Assembly (NCBI RefSeq): GCF_002994745.2
Contig: NC_037093.1
Span: 11,326,400-11,390,399 of the forward strand
Length of the DNA: 64,000 bases
Source: Rosa chinensis
Taxonomy: Eukaryota > Streptophyta > Magnoliopsida > Rosales > Rosaceae
Direction of reading: 5' to 3'
Positions 1 to 11,035 of this stretch are shown piece by piece. Numbering within the stretch: position 1 is the stretch's first letter; each line of letters begins with the position of its first letter. A program made the translations under genes and the position numbers. The notes under the pieces were generated by a model, which saw only the letters and a list, made by a program, of their open reading frames with translations, was not told where the DNA came from and made no database searches.

Positions 1-112
1 TTTGTTTTATTTTTGTAAATAATACTTTTTACTTTTATTAATTTGTTTTTACAATGACAGGTGTACCCTCAATCCCCGGAATAGAACGATCCCTATTTAC
101 TATATACTAACG

Positions 113-649
113 ATGACATTTTCAGGGTTAAATTATGCGCTTGCTTTTAAGCGTACCACAAAGGGGGTTAGAGGTGCTAATCCCTACCCACGTGAAAACA
201 ATGCACCATGTGGAAAGGGACATGGGGGTTATGGTATGGGTCGTGGAGGCCCTCCCAATTTATGGCCCAGAGATGGTGGTGCTGGCCCTAGTGGTCATGG
301 AAATAAGGTGAAAAAGGCACCTAAAAACCCTTCAGTCAAAAATGAAAGAGTTGGCAATGAACCATGCTATAAGTGTGTAATCATTGGGCATTGGTACAAG
401 AACTGCCAAGCAAGCAACAAAGTACGAGCCACTTGCAAGAGGTATAGGAGTCTAAAGAACAAGAGGCTCACTATACAGAAGAAGGAGGCCATGACCCAGA
501 CGTCAACCTCACAATTGCAGACTTTAATGGCAACAAGGAACTTGGTCAGTCAATGGATGCTCCAGTTTTTGACTGATCTGCTTTATTTATTTATTTTATT
601 TTCCACAGACAGTTGTGAAGGCATAATGCCTCATTTTTTTTTTAATTAG
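113..649 (+). pseudogene. gag fragment with CCHC zinc knuckle (copia A)
   Basis: This is the C-terminal part of a copia capsid protein. It is rich in Gly, Arg and Pro (residues ~20-75) and then carries one zinc knuckle, CYKC-VIIG-H-WYKN-C, at about residues 85-98. That fits the CX2CX4HX4C nucleocapsid pattern that binds template RNA. The N-terminal capsid domain is missing from the frame. About 300 bases of AT-rich non-coding sequence separate this frame from the protease, so the gag-pol reading frame is broken here. Confidence 0.75.
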
Positions 650-949
650 ACTATTGCTTGGTCTTAAATTTTATGGTTTGAAGAATTAGATTTCTGAATA
701 AGACCTTGATTTGATTATCGTGACTTATTAATAAATTTCAGATTTTATTTTGAAGCACTGAACTTATTCGATTTTATTTACTACACATATATACATGGTT
801 CGAAGTAGTACTATAAAGATGTAAAGCAATACATCTAGAAAAATTATTAGAATGAAAAGATTATCATTTTACCTCAATCAAAATACTGTAAAAAATATGA
901 GATATATTTTTTTGAATTATTTAATAATACCTCCCATCTACTTGTAGGA

Positions 950-1306
950 ATGAATCGAGGAGAACTTAAGTGCTTAGTTGATAGTGGGACTACCCACACC
1001 ATATTAAGGAATAGGCAATTATTCATTGAATTAATATCCTATAATTCCTCTGTGACTACGATGATTGGATCATCACAAGTAATAAAAGGGCGAGGAACTG
1101 ACAAATTTTTGCTGCCTAACGGCACAATGTTTAAAGTCACAGATGCTCTGTATGCACTAAAAGTCAATCGAACCTTGTTAAGTTTCAAAGGTATTCATGC
1201 CAACGGTTATCATATAGAAACCCACTATGAGAATGGAACCGAATACCTTTATATTACCTCTAATGAATATGGAAGGAAACACATTTTAGAGAAACTAATA
1301 AGTTAA
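950..1306 (+). pseudogene. Retropepsin-like protease fragment (copia A)
   Basis: The translation contains CLVDSGTTHTI near residue 9. It carries the Asp-Ser-Gly catalytic triplet of the Ty1/copia aspartic protease that cuts Gag-Pol. Downstream residues (LPNGTMFKVTDALYAL, then LLSFKGIHANGYHIET) match the usual linker towards the GAG-pre-integrase domain. The frame stops at 1306, and the pre-integrase motif LWHDRLGHSG resumes in another frame at about 1396-1425. Confidence 0.75.
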
Positions 1307-1344
1307 TCTAGTAGACTGTACCTCACTACTATTCGGATCATTAA

Positions 1345-2560
1345 ATCCTATGCTGTCACCAACAATGAAATGTGGGACACTGACTCATATAAGCTTTGGC
1401 ATGACCGCCTAGGGCACTCTGGTGTTGACATGATGATCCGTATTTTAAAGAACTCACATGGACATCCCTTCTTTCTAGTGAAAAATAGAATAGGATAAAA
1501 ATCCGTTATTGCAAGGTGTCGGTCCTAGTACTGCTCAAATGCAACCATTGCCTTTTGAAGTACCAGAAACACTACCTCCCTCCCATTATGCCTCATTGAC
1601 TACTTCAAAGGCACATCACTCGTTTTGCAAAGCTTGTCTTTAACAAAAATATAATCGAGACCTTCCTATGCTAAAGATACAAAACAAAACATTATATTCT
1701 TATAAAGGATACAAGGAGATATTTGTGGACCTATCCATCCAGAATGCGGACCATTCAACTACTTTATGGTTCTGGTGGATGCTTCGACTATTTTAGCAGT
1801 ATCGTAGGGGGTTTGATCCAGCCAATACACGGGAAGTATCAATCTGCTACTATCGCTATCGGTCTCGATTATCTGCAAGACAGACATAGGTCAGAGGGAA
1901 GACCGGGTGTGCCGGCCTTCAACGATCCGATGCCTAAGTCAGTATCGACAAAAGATAATGATAATGGAAAGTAATAGTAAACAGTTACCTCTTTGGGTTG
2001 CTGGAGATGCCCTTATTATAGCAAAATGGTGGGAGTCTAGCTCCGTTTCTTTCAGTGTGGGACGCTTGGGATCTTGATATCGCCCTGAGGGGTATCAGGA
2101 TCCCCGGCTGGGAGTTCTTCTTGCTTGTGTGCTAGAGATATGAGTCTTGTGCTTCCGACACTTGTGCCTATGAGGTATGTGTATACCAACATCGACACGC
2201 TGGACACATGTCACATTATTTTCCACAAGAAATGATGCATTTGCAAAACTCCAAGCACAGATTATACATTTAAAGGCTCACCACCCTGATCACTCTATCA
2301 AGTTTATAAGGCTTGATAACGCTAGAGAGTTTACATCAAAAGCATTTGATAATTATTGCATGTCTATTGGGATCGATGTAGAGCATCTTGTACCCCATGT
2401 TCATACACAAAATGGTCTCGCAGAAGCCACCATCAAAAGGCAACAGATGGTGACTAGGGCACTGGTTATGCGCACCAACCTGCCTATATCTGCCTGGGGT
2501 TATGCAATATTGTACGCAGCTTTACTTATTCGTTTCATACCCACTGCTAACTAACCATTT
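1345..2560 (+). pseudogene. GAG-pre-integrase and integrase fragments (copia A)
   Basis: The pre-integrase motif LWHDRLGHSG lies at about 1396-1425. The integrase catalytic core is read from 1725 to 2554 in changing frames. It includes VLVDAST just before, and RWTHVTLFS just after, a foreign 403-bp insertion. Further on is FIRLDNAREFTS, with a catalytic Asp, and then QNGLAEATIKRQQ, where the third catalytic acid, Glu, would lie. The order matches copia integrase (HHCC region, then DDE core). The frames are broken, so the enzyme cannot be made. Confidence 0.75.
1789..2191. mobile_element. 403-bp insertion in copia A integrase, flanked by TCGAC duplication
   Basis: The integrase frame reads VLVDAS up to 1788 and resumes with STRWTHV at 2192. 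The block between them is foreign, less AT-rich than its surroundings, and flanked by TCGAC at 1784-1788 and 2192-2196. A five-base duplication fits integrase-mediated LTR insertion. The ends (TATTTTAGC...CCAACA) lack a clean TG...CA pair, so a decayed solo LTR is possible but not shown. No coding motif was recognised. Confidence 0.5.
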
Positions 2561-2861
2561 TCTATGTACCAGTTGGTAACTGGATATGAGCCTGACATTC
2601 CACAGTTACGCATATTTGGTTATGCAGTATATGTGCCTATTGCGCCCCACAACATACCAAAATAGATCCTCAGACACGATTAGGTATTTATGTTGGATAC
2701 GAATCTCTAATAATTATCCACTATTTGGAACCCTTGACAGGAAATCTCTTTACTACTAGATTTGCGGATTGTCGCTTTGATGAGACAATCTTCCGGTCGT
2801 TAGGGGAGATAGGAAAAAGGATTTTCCAAGGAAATAAGATTTTCCAAGGAGATGACTGGAA

Positions 2862-3524
2862 TTGTTGTGGCTTGTCCCCACTCTGTCTCATTTTGATCCC
2901 CGTACTTCACAATGTGAAAGTGAAGTGAAAAGAATAATCAATCTTCAGAATGTAGCAGATTCGATGCCTGATGCATTTACTGATATCGCAAAAGTGACAA
3001 GATCACATATACCAGCTGCAAATGTGCCTGCAAGGTTAGAAGTCCCCAACAAGGGGCACGACCCCTCAGATAGAGGCACTGCAACCACACTTGGTGGAGG
3101 TGTGATTGAGGTTGTGGCTCCCCAAAGGAAGAAGGGGAGGCCACTTGGTTCGACAGACACTCACCTAAGGAAAAAGAGGGCGAGTAAGGCACAAAACTAT
3201 CCATTAATCATCAATGTAGAGAATCCGTCTCATGAGAATGTCTTTGATTGTAGTTATGTCCATGTATCAATACTGGAACACGCTCCGATATTTGAAATGA
3301 TTCCAGAGAACAAAGAAATCTCAATGGATTATGAGAGTGTGTATGAGTTGATGAAAAGATCTTCCATACACATTGATGATGTATTTGTATACATTGTTGC
3401 TCAAGAAATCATAGTGCACGATGATATCGAACAACGCTCTGTTGCAGAATGTCAACAAATAGCAGATTGGCCTAAATGGAAAGAAGTAATCCAGGCAGAA
3501 CTAGATTCTCTGGCAAAGAGATAG
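2862..3524 (+). pseudogene. Integrase-RT linker region of copia A
   Basis: This 220-residue open frame is the variable linker between integrase and reverse transcriptase in copia polyproteins. It contains VTRSHIPAANVPARLEVP and KKGRPLGSTDTH, which recur in diverged form in element C near 30790-30940. It ends with WPKWKEVIQAELDSLAKR, the usual entry into the RT domain (Trp-Lys then Glu-rich). The RT itself continues in another frame at 3530, so a stop or frameshift separates them. Confidence 0.7.
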
Positions 3525-3802
3525 GTATTTGGTCCGGTAGTGCTAACCCCACCAAGTGTAAAGCTTGTAGGACATAAATGGGTCTATGTCAGAAAGCGTA
3601 ATGAGAAGAATGAAGTCCTGAGGTACAAGGCTCGCCTTGTGGCGCAAGGTTTCTCACAACGTCCTGGAATTGACTACGAGGAGACATACTCTCCCGTAAT
3701 GGACATTATAACGTTCCGATACTTAGTTAGCTTGGTAGTTTCCGAAGGACTAGAAATGCAGCTCATGGATGTGGTTACTGCATATCTCTATGGGGATCTT
3801 GA

Positions 3803-3844
<42 letters not shown>

Positions 3845-5144
3845 TGCCTGATGGCCTTACATTATCCAAATCAAGTGACTCTAAACCACGGAGTGCGTTT
3901 GCAATTAGGTTGAAAATCTCACATTACGGATTGAAACAATCCGGGTGGATGTGGTATACCCATCTAAATGACTACTTGATTGGGAAGGGATATAAGAACG
4001 ATGAATTATGCCCCTGTGTATTCATAAAGAAAACAAGTTTCGGATTGACAATTGTAGCTGTATATGTCGATCATAAGAACATAATAGGTACTCTTGATGA
4101 AATAAGAGAAACCGCGAGCTACTTGAAATCCGAATTTGAGATGAAGGGTCTTGGGAAAACTCGATTATGTCCAGGCCTTGAACTAGAACACTGAGTTTGT
4201 GGAATACTAATCCACCGGTCTGCGTGTGTCCAAAAGATGCTCAAGTGATTCAACATGGACAAAGCTCATCCTGCTAGCACTCCCATGATGGGTAGAAGTT
4301 TGGATGCAAAGAAAGATCAATTTCGTCCAAAGGAATTTGACGAAGAGGTGTTGAGAGCTAAAATCCCCTATCTAAGTGCAATAGGCGCATTATTGTACTT
4401 AGCCCAATGCACTCAACCAGACGTTGCATTCTCAGTGAACTTGTTAACTAGATTTAGCTCAGCGCCAACGCATCATCACTAGAATGGTATCAAAAACATT
4501 TTTAGATACCTAAAAGGAACCATTGACTTGGGACTGTTCTTTCCCTAAGGAGAGACAAGTGGGATCGCAGAAGGAACTGCAATCCCTAAAGGAAATGTTG
4601 ATGGCGAAAGCGCCACCCACTATACCGAAACCCCGAATAATATTTTGGTTAGTTTTGCTGATGCTGGGTACCTTTTTGGCCTACACAAAGGTCGTTCCCA
4701 AACTGGTTATATATTTACCATTGACAACATGGCGATATCTTGGAGATCAACCAAGCAAACCATTGTGGCTACCTCCTCAAACCACTCTGAGATCGTTGCT
4801 CTACATGAGGTGGTTCGTATTCGTATATGGTTAAGAGCTATCATTACACATATTCGAGGGACTAGTGGTTTGAGTTCTATCATTGAAGAGCCTACTTGCA
4901 TTTATGAAGATAATGCAGCTTGCATGGAACATATGAAGGTAGGTTATATCAAGGGTGATAATACAAAACACATATCGCCAAAGTTTTTCTACAATCAGCA
5001 ATAACAGGCTCTCATCAAGATTCAAGTGAATCAAGTAAGGTCTGAGGAAAATGTGGCAGATTTGTTCACCAAATTATTGCCTAAGGCCATATTTGAGAAA
5101 CATGTGAAAAATATAGGAATGCGAAGACTTCCCAAGCTCCCTTA
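3525..5144 (+). pseudogene. Reverse transcriptase and RNase H fragments (copia A)
   Basis: RT motifs seen are KARLVAQGFSQRPGIDYEETYSP (3633-3700), then QLMDVVTAYLYGDL just before the TA microsatellite, then YGLKQSGWMWY (about 3925-3955). The catalytic YVDD box is degenerate: VAVYVDH. Further on come FEMKGLG, the IGALLYLAQCTQPDVAF motif (4381-4430) and RNase H residues (SFADAGYLFGLHKGRSQTGY, 4650-4705; YEDNAAC near 4905). The C-terminal NVADLFTKLLPK is at 5055-5090, one stop after the RNase H frame. The stops and frame changes make it nonfunctional. Confidence 0.85.
3806..3842. repeat. (TA)n microsatellite inside copia A RT
   Basis: An uninterrupted alternating AT tract of about 37 bases replaces or disrupts the codons after AYLYGDLDS of the reverse transcriptase. 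It is in-frame readable as alternating Tyr-Ile, but it separates two RT segments that are in different frames. Confidence 0.95.
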
Positions 5145-5351
5145 ACTAATGTAAGGATCAGAGGGAAGTGTAGACGTCAGGGGGGAGTCTAACACATACA
5201 TGTGATTATCAAATGTAATAGGTCTATTGCGCTCTTTTCCTTCGATCAAGGTGTTTTTTTATCCCACAAGGTTTTTATTGTTACTTGGCAAGGTTTTTAG
5301 TGAGGCAACAATTCATGCACCATTTCGTCTTTGACTTGGCATAAGGGGGAG

Positions 5352-5568
5352 TGTTAAGGAAAAACACATTATGTGCCTTCGTCAAAGTAACTGACGAAAA
5401 GGGAATTAAGGAATTAGCGATTACAGCTCAATCAACATTTACTATCATTATTGTAATTGATATTTCCGTTGTAATTCTCTCCCTATATAAAGGGACTATC
5501 AAATGAAATGAGTAGACCAATTCCCATTTACTTTTACAAATAAGAAAGAAAAAAAGAATAAAAGAACA
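5352..5568 (+). repeat. 3' LTR of copia A
   Basis: It starts TGTTAAGG directly after a polypurine tract and holds a TATA-like CTATATAAAG at about 5491-5500. It ends near AAAGAACA (about 5568); the end is approximate because there is no second LTR copy in the window to align. Confidence 0.6.
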
Positions 5569-5738
5569 TAAGGCTATATTGGACATTTCACCATTATCGA
5601 GCTAATTTGGCGTAGAAGAGATTGCCACATCAGCAAATTAACAGAGCATTTGGACGGAAAGTTAATAGAATGGACCTATTGGAGAGAGATTGAGAGGTCA
5701 AGGAGTTTTTGGATGAAATTGAAATGTCAGGACAAAAA

Positions 5739-6225
5739 GGGAAAAATTCACCAACGGTGTCTGGACACTTGGGTGACTTTTAGAATGATACCTAAACTCT
5801 AAATGTTATCAATGTGATACCTAGACTTTACTTTTCATATTATCGTCGTACCTCTGGCGAACTTCCGTCACGTCTCCGCCAACTGTGAGCATGTGAGACC
5901 AAAAATGAGGGCAAAAAAGACATTCTGCCCTCAGTTTGTTTTAGGAAAAAATTCACCAATGGTGTCTGGACACTTAGGGGACTATCAGAAAGATACCTGA
6001 ACTTACAAAGTTTTCAATGTGATACCTGGACTCATTTTTTCATGTCAACGTCATACATACAACCAATTTCCGTGACGGAGCCGTTAAATTTTGCATGTGA
6101 GTAACTTGATGAAGACAAAAAGACCGATTTACCCTCAAAAGTTTTTTTTTTTTTTTTTTTCCTTTTCTTTCTTTATTCTTCTTTCTTTCTTCTTCTTCTT
6201 TTTTGTTTTCTTCTTCCCCTTATTT
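5739..6225. repeat. Left TIR of Pack-MULE (two ~205-bp units plus polypyrimidine tract)
   Basis: Unit 1 (5742-5945) and unit 2 (5946-6147) both begin AAAAATTCACCAA and read GTGTCTGGACACTT, then GTGATACCTRGACT. Unit 2 ends with ACCCTCAAAAG, the reverse complement of the start of the right TIR. A T-rich and CTT-rich tract (6140-6225) pairs with the GAA-rich tract at 7291-7372. Unit 2 matches the right arm better than unit 1 does. Confidence 0.85.
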
Positions 6226-6389
6226 GAATCATGAAGATTCAAATCATCTTGCTCGGCCGATTCCCACCGCCGATCGCCGATCAAACACCGCTGTTGCGTC
6301 TCAATCCACCTTCATGCACCACAGATGCTTCTGGTTCCTCCCACTTCAAATCTTACAGCAAATTGAAATTGTGCATTGAGGCTTAGCCG

Positions 6390-6640
6390 CTCACTCCGAG
6401 TTCATCCCCGCCTCCGACGACTTAGCCACCACCACTCTTATTCTCTCCTCCAACCCGTTTTTATATACCATTGATCAGAAACACAGACCCCGCCAGCCCT
6501 CCACTCTCAAATCACAGCTCCAATCCCACCCCGCCATCCTCTCCGTCGTTCCCGACATGCAACACCACCTCCACACCATCCTCACCTGCAACTTCACCGG
6601 TCTAGCCGACAACTTCGGCCTCTAGCCTAACTTCGATAAG
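6390..6640 (+). pseudogene. Captured subtilisin-like protease (SBT) propeptide fragment
   Basis: The plus-strand translation reads FLYTIDQ, then SQLQSHPAILSVVPDMQHHL, HTILTCNFTGLADNFGL, a stop, and PNFD. This aligns by motif to the end of the plant subtilase I9 propeptide and the start of the mature enzyme, where family members usually read LRSHPAVLSVVPD, HLHTTHTP, FLGLADSFGLWPNSDY. The stop sits exactly at the conserved Trp (TGG to TAG). The catalytic Asp, His and Ser regions are absent. A short partial duplicate of CACCATCCTCACCTGCA recurs at about 6688-6704. It is a gene scrap inside the Pack-MULE, not a gene. Confidence 0.8.
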
Positions 6641-6839
6641 AGGCAATTGTAGGCAGACAAAGATTAACATTAACTTCGACCTCCACACCATCCTCACCTG
6701 CAGAAAATTCGAGCTGTTCTGATTCACCAGCTTCGCCACTCTGCTACTACCCACCATTGCGCCTCGCCTATTAGCAAACAAAGAACTTGGAGCCTCCACC
6801 ATCTAGAAATGGAGGTTCACGTTCTTCGTGTCCTGCGCG

Positions 6840-7165
6840 GTGGATATCGACACAGTCGGAGAAGATGTTGTCTGAACAGAAATTGAGTTCGGGTTCCACG
6901 TTGGCAGCTCGTCTATTACGACCTTGGCTTTCTTGATGAGCCAATCGACGGCCATGCTGGGCCGGTCGTATCCGAGCTAGTCTTGCACGTCGTAGAATTG
7001 AATGGCGATGTAGGCGGCAAGCTGGAAGGGATGGTCCCTGGGGCCTTTGGCGGTGCAGACCTTGTTGTGGCGGTCCTTCCGGCCGGTGGCCTTTAGAATG
7101 TGGCCTCGAGCCTCCACAATTTCGCTAGCGGTGGAGGAAGAAGCAATCCTTATCCCCAAACCCAA
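6840..7165 (-). pseudogene. Captured TCP transcription-factor domain fragment (CIN/TCP4-like)
   Basis: On the minus strand the translation reads GRKDRHNKVCTAKGPRDHPF, then QLAAYIAIQFYDVQD, a stop, LGYDRPSMAVDWLIKKAKVV and IDELPTWNPNS. This is the basic region, helix I, loop and helix II of a class II (CIN) TCP domain, which binds GTGGNCCC-type DNA in leaf-development genes. The preceding EIVEARGHILKAT also fits TCP4-like proteins. The damage is visible: an Arg-rich segment is altered to HPFQ and a stop replaces the Arg after VQD. The fragment runs opposite to the subtilase piece, so the two were captured separately or rearranged. Confidence 0.85.
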
Positions 7166-7290
7166 TCAAGAAGCAGCGGAGGACGACGTCATTGCGCCGT
7201 AGTGGAGGTTGTTGTGGCTCTCCCCCATTTTTCTTCCTGCATATTCGCGGTGGTATTGGCAAGGAGAGAAGGAGAGCATAAAGAATCCGA

Positions 7291-7797
7291 AAAGAAGAAG
7301 AAGAAGAAGAAGAAGAAGAAGAAGAATAAAGAAAGAAAGAAAGAAAGAAAGAAAGAAAAGGAAAGGAAAAAAAAACTTTTGAGGGTAAATCGGTCCTTTT
7401 GTCTTCATTAAGTAACTCACGTGCATTGCAAGTGCAAAATTTAACGGCTCCATGACAGAAATTGGTCGTAGGTACGACGTTGATATGAAAAAATGAGTCC
7501 AGGTATCACATTGATAACTTTGTAAGTTCATGTATCATTCTGAAAGTCCCGTAAGTGTCAAGACACAGTTGGTGAATTTTTTCAAAAATTTTTGAGGGTA
7601 AATCAGTCTTTTTATCTTCATTAAATGACTCACGTGCTTCGCACGTGCAAAATTTAACGGCTCTGTGACAGAAACTATTTATAGGTACGACGTTGATATG
7701 AAAAAATGAGTCCAGGTATCACATTGATAACTTTGTAAGTTCAGGTATCATTCTGAAAGTCCCCTAAGTGTCCAGATACCGTTTGTGAATTTTTTCC
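7291..7797. repeat. Right TIR of Pack-MULE (two units, inverted)
   Basis: Two direct copies of an ~205-bp unit (7376-7583 and 7588-7797) each begin TTTGAGGGTAAATC. Each contains AAATTTAACGGCTC, GACGTTGATATGAAAAAATG and TCCAGGTATCACATTGATAAC-like text, and each ends at GTGAATTTTTT. Both are reverse complements of the left arm. A GAA/GAAA purine tract lies at the inner edge. Confidence 0.85.
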
Positions 7798-7806
7798 GGA
7801 CAAAAA

Positions 7807-8106
7807 TGATGTTGGAGACAAACTGTAGGGAACAGATTTTATCCATTTTTATAAATATCATTAAAATCATCTTCAACTAATATTCTTTTCTTTCAAAGCT
7901 GTCGACCACTCTGTGTGGTTGCAAGGCTCCATGTGATACTTTCTTGGCTTTGATCATGCGTTTTAAAGGGAAAACACCAATTGGAAGTAAGACACTTTGC
8001 TTAAACTAAAATGAACCATTCAAACCATTCAAATCTGAGCAAGATGATCATTGGACCAATCGAGGGAACACCGAACAAATGCATTTTCTGACAAATGAAC
8101 TACTTA
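7807..8106. other. Unassigned AT-rich interval between Pack-MULE and Helitron
   Basis: No open frame with recognisable protein motifs and no repeat was seen in these 300 bases. Confidence 0.5.
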
Positions 8107-10082
8107 CTAGAAATTATGTCCGCGCTTTGCTGCGGAAGTTAGTGTTGCCAATGAATTAGAAGTATGTAATGGAAGAAAGAAATCTGAACTTTTGAATTGT
8201 GCTAAAACAACAACTGACTCCTAAAAATCGGAAACTTTTGAAGAGTAAAGATATTCTCAATGTTAGAAGATAAGGGGAGAAAAACCAATACAGAAACAGC
8301 AACGTACCTTTTGCTATTTGTTAAGCAGCGGACAAAGGCTATTACCTACTATGGCATTTACAAATGTGTTAATTTGAAAGCTATTGCTTTTGATTATTCT
8401 TTACCAATGGTGTAGAATCTTGGCAAACATACTAAGGTGTAGAATGTCTCTTCAGCACTCCGACAGGCGCCATATATCAACCTTAAAGATAAAAAAATAA
8501 AAAAAATAAAAAAAAAATTTGAGGAACAGTTGTGCTAAATTGTATTAGTGCATCTACACATTGAATCTATACTAACATATAAAATCAAGAACACGACTTT
8601 TAATAATCAAAACGCCAACATACTTAAAGAACATACAACAACAGAATTCAACCTTAACTTCCATAAAAAGGATTCTTTTATGTTAATGGAAAGCGATCTT
8701 AAGAATAGCTGAAATAAACATAATAGATTATCACCCAAATATCAGATCAAAATCTATTGAAAGACTTATTAATGCTATAACTGCCGCAATGATTGATAGC
8801 CAAACTCATCTATAGAATTATCACAGAAAACAAAAATGAAGTATCAAGAGACATTATTTCAGCCTTATTTCTCATTAGTGGATTTAAGCAAAGAACAGAA
8901 CAGGTCACAACCCAGTAAAGGTAACCATGGGAAGAAACTAAAAGATTGAAGATTTGCTTTACCTTGACTTGGGAGTTTGGATTTTCTTTACAGAGCAGCA
9001 GAGAAAGCAAGTTGTGGCAACCAGTGGAACACTGTCAACCAAGACTTGAAAGAGGAACAATAGTAGTAATCAAAACCTGCAAGCAAAATCAATGACAACC
9101 CAACATGAAAGACAACATAATCAATATATTTGCTCATTGTGAGAGCACAAAATGATTCAAAGCCGACTTTAGTGAATATCATTGAAATTAGAAAAGCGAG
9201 CTTTTCATAGTGGCTGGCATTTTTACTTGTGCACAATCCAATCTACTGGAAAATGAGCAGACATATAAAAGTGGATGGCAAAGATAAAATGAGTCACCGT
9301 TTTTGTAACAAACTTATAGGTAACTAATTTGATTGACCTAAAGTAAATGAAATGAGATAGATTTACCAAATGTAACCCACAATCATAATTGAAAATTAGA
9401 CACAAACCTAAATTTCATAATTGATGAAAATGTAATCCTGGCTCGGATTTTGCAAGGCTACTACATCAGTGAAATACTTTGTGTAGGCGAGTCGGAACAA
9501 ATCAGTGAAATCACTGGGATATTAGATATGTCAATTTATTTCACATGTAGAAGTACCATCAGTAAACTTACTAACCGAAAAAATAAACACTTACTATCAT
9601 TGGGTTCTCTCTTCTCTGCTAAAATTCCTTTTTTTTTTTCCTTCAAAGTCTCCAAAGAATTATAAAGTTAGCATCACCTGAAAGATGCAAAGAAAAACAT
9701 CGGCAACGAAGCTAGAGCATAGAAAAGAAGTAGGGTAATAGTTTAGAGAAACTTATGGTAAAAGCTATGATAATTTATAACAATCATCCAACTGGTTCTT
9801 AAAAGACTATTAAATAATTTTCAGGGATAATGCTACCCAGCTACCGGCACAGAAAAACCCAAAGATGAAAAAGCTTTGCTTATCAACATAAAAAAAAAGA
9901 CAGAGTAATCAAAACTTGACCAATTACCTAAATCAATGTTAATGTCTTGGCTGAAGATTTCAAATCAAAACTAAAAGTAGCCAAAGGAACAAAGCAAAGG
10001 CAGAGAGACAACTATAGAATCAAACCTAAAAACCATCAAATTCCATATAAAGAAACAAAATTTAAATTTACTTTTCTACCAA

Positions 10083-10330
10083 TTATACACCTATGATTGA
10101 TAAAGAAACTGATGAGGCATGTTTATTGGTTAAACTGGTACTAACTTTGGAAGTAAGTTGCCCTTTCACATCTCTGCTCGTCCTACATTTCTCATTGATG
10201 ACATTTACAAAATCTTCTAAATCTCTGCCTCCACCACACTCTTCACCATCCTTGTTTCCCTTTGGAAAAAAATTTAATGCAGAATATCCACTCACTCCAT
10301 ACCTGCACAGGACTTTGCAATCGGGCCATG
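10083..10330 (-). pseudogene. Captured exon of protein disulfide isomerase-like gene (PDIL2 type)
   Basis: The minus-strand translation reads [20 protein letters not shown], then [20 protein letters not shown] and DVKGQLTSK. This matches the end of the second thioredoxin domain of plant ER PDI-like 2 proteins, where the usual text is YGVSGFPTLKFFPK, GGRDLDDFV, INEK, GTSRDSKGQLTSKAG. The active-site CGHC is not in the fragment. The frame then runs into unrelated residues and a stop. It lies inside the Helitron and has no matching neighbouring exons that I could see. Confidence 0.75.
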
Positions 10331-10436
10331 TATTTATCCTTCCGTATATAATCTCATGTTTCTTCTTAACATAATTTCCATATCATATTTTGTCAATGTG
10401 AAAGCCGTACAAATGTACCAAAATACAATAAACTCA

Positions 10437-10512
10437 CTTCTCAGCCACCGTCAATGTTAAGATCACTCCAACAGCTCCTCCAGAGAAGGAGGCTAATATG
10501 GGATCAACTTCA
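10437..10512 (-). pseudogene. Captured exon of ORANGE-like (OR) plastid DnaJ-type gene
   Basis: On the minus strand a 3' splice site (AAATTGCAG) precedes a translation reading EVDPILASFSGGAVGVILTL, followed by a GTGAGT donor. Plant ORANGE proteins, which promote carotenoid accumulation and chromoplast differentiation, carry VDPIVASFSGGAVGVISALM in their transmembrane region just before the DnaJ-like cysteine repeats. The cysteine repeats themselves are not present nearby. A single exon with both splice signals suggests capture of genomic DNA. Confidence 0.6.
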
Positions 10513-11035
10513 CTGCAATTTGATAGCAAAGCAAGTCAATCAATGAAACTGGAAAAGACAGCAGTATTAAAATCATTAGATTCATGTCTACATATGTAAC
10601 ATGGTCAGTTTCCTAATGTGTGAAACCTGAGGATCTTAACAGTACCGAAGATACTAAAATTAGAATAAAGTTGAACTGAAAAATAAGCGGACCTGATAGT
10701 CAAGGGTGTATGCATTAGTTATATTTCTCTTCTCTAATTCTTCCATTATCAAACTCTATACATTTATGAGTCCTCCATTTCTCCCCTATACAGATCACCA
10801 ACCTCTTCCACATATGCAAGTTGAATTAGATAAATGCGAGAGAATACTTCTTTGTGGCTGGAAATTCCAGCAGGACCAGCCTATAGAAAATTTTATGTGA
10901 TAATGTGTGATGGTAGATAATACTACATCAGATACCTTTGTGACAAAAATGCCATCCTTGGTGAGTCTAGGACTAAATACCCAAATCTAGAAAAATCCTA
11001 AATCAGAGATTCATGGAAAAAGATAAAGATGAATA

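Larger units (their letters stand above)
1..5568 (+). mobile_element. Degenerate Ty1/copia retrotransposon A (5' end not visible)
   Basis: The domains follow copia order on the plus strand: gag zinc knuckle, protease, GAG-pre-integrase, integrase, reverse transcriptase, RNase H. They are spread over several broken frames. A polypurine tract (AAGGGGGAG, 5343-5351) is followed by TGTTAAGG, the start of the 3' LTR. No 5' LTR or primer-binding site is visible, so the element either begins before the window or has lost its left end. It is much decayed, with multiple stops, a 403-bp insertion at 1789-2191 and a microsatellite inside the polymerase. It belongs to the same general lineage as element C (26317-32660), because the conserved RT stretch RKRNEKNE and the terminal RNase H stretch GDNTK recur in both. 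Confidence 0.85.
5739..7797. mobile_element. Pack-MULE with long TIRs and two captured host gene fragments
   Basis: The element is bounded by a perfect 9-bp direct repeat, GGACAAAAA (5730-5738 and 7798-7806), the size typical of Mutator-like elements. The termini are inverted (GGGAAAAATTCACC on the left, and GGAAAAAATTCAC reading the right end in reverse). The inverted repeats run about 490-510 bp on each side and each contains two diverged copies of an ~205-bp unit. There is no transposase. The interior holds a subtilase propeptide fragment (+) and a TCP-domain fragment (-). It is a non-autonomous gene-capturing element moved in trans by a MULE transposase. Confidence 0.85.

Noticed and set aside
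7100..7411. Open frame with long Lys/Glu run
   Set aside because: It is the GAA/GAAA purine tract of the Pack-MULE right TIR read as protein; the opposite strand gives a Leu/Phe run of the same origin.
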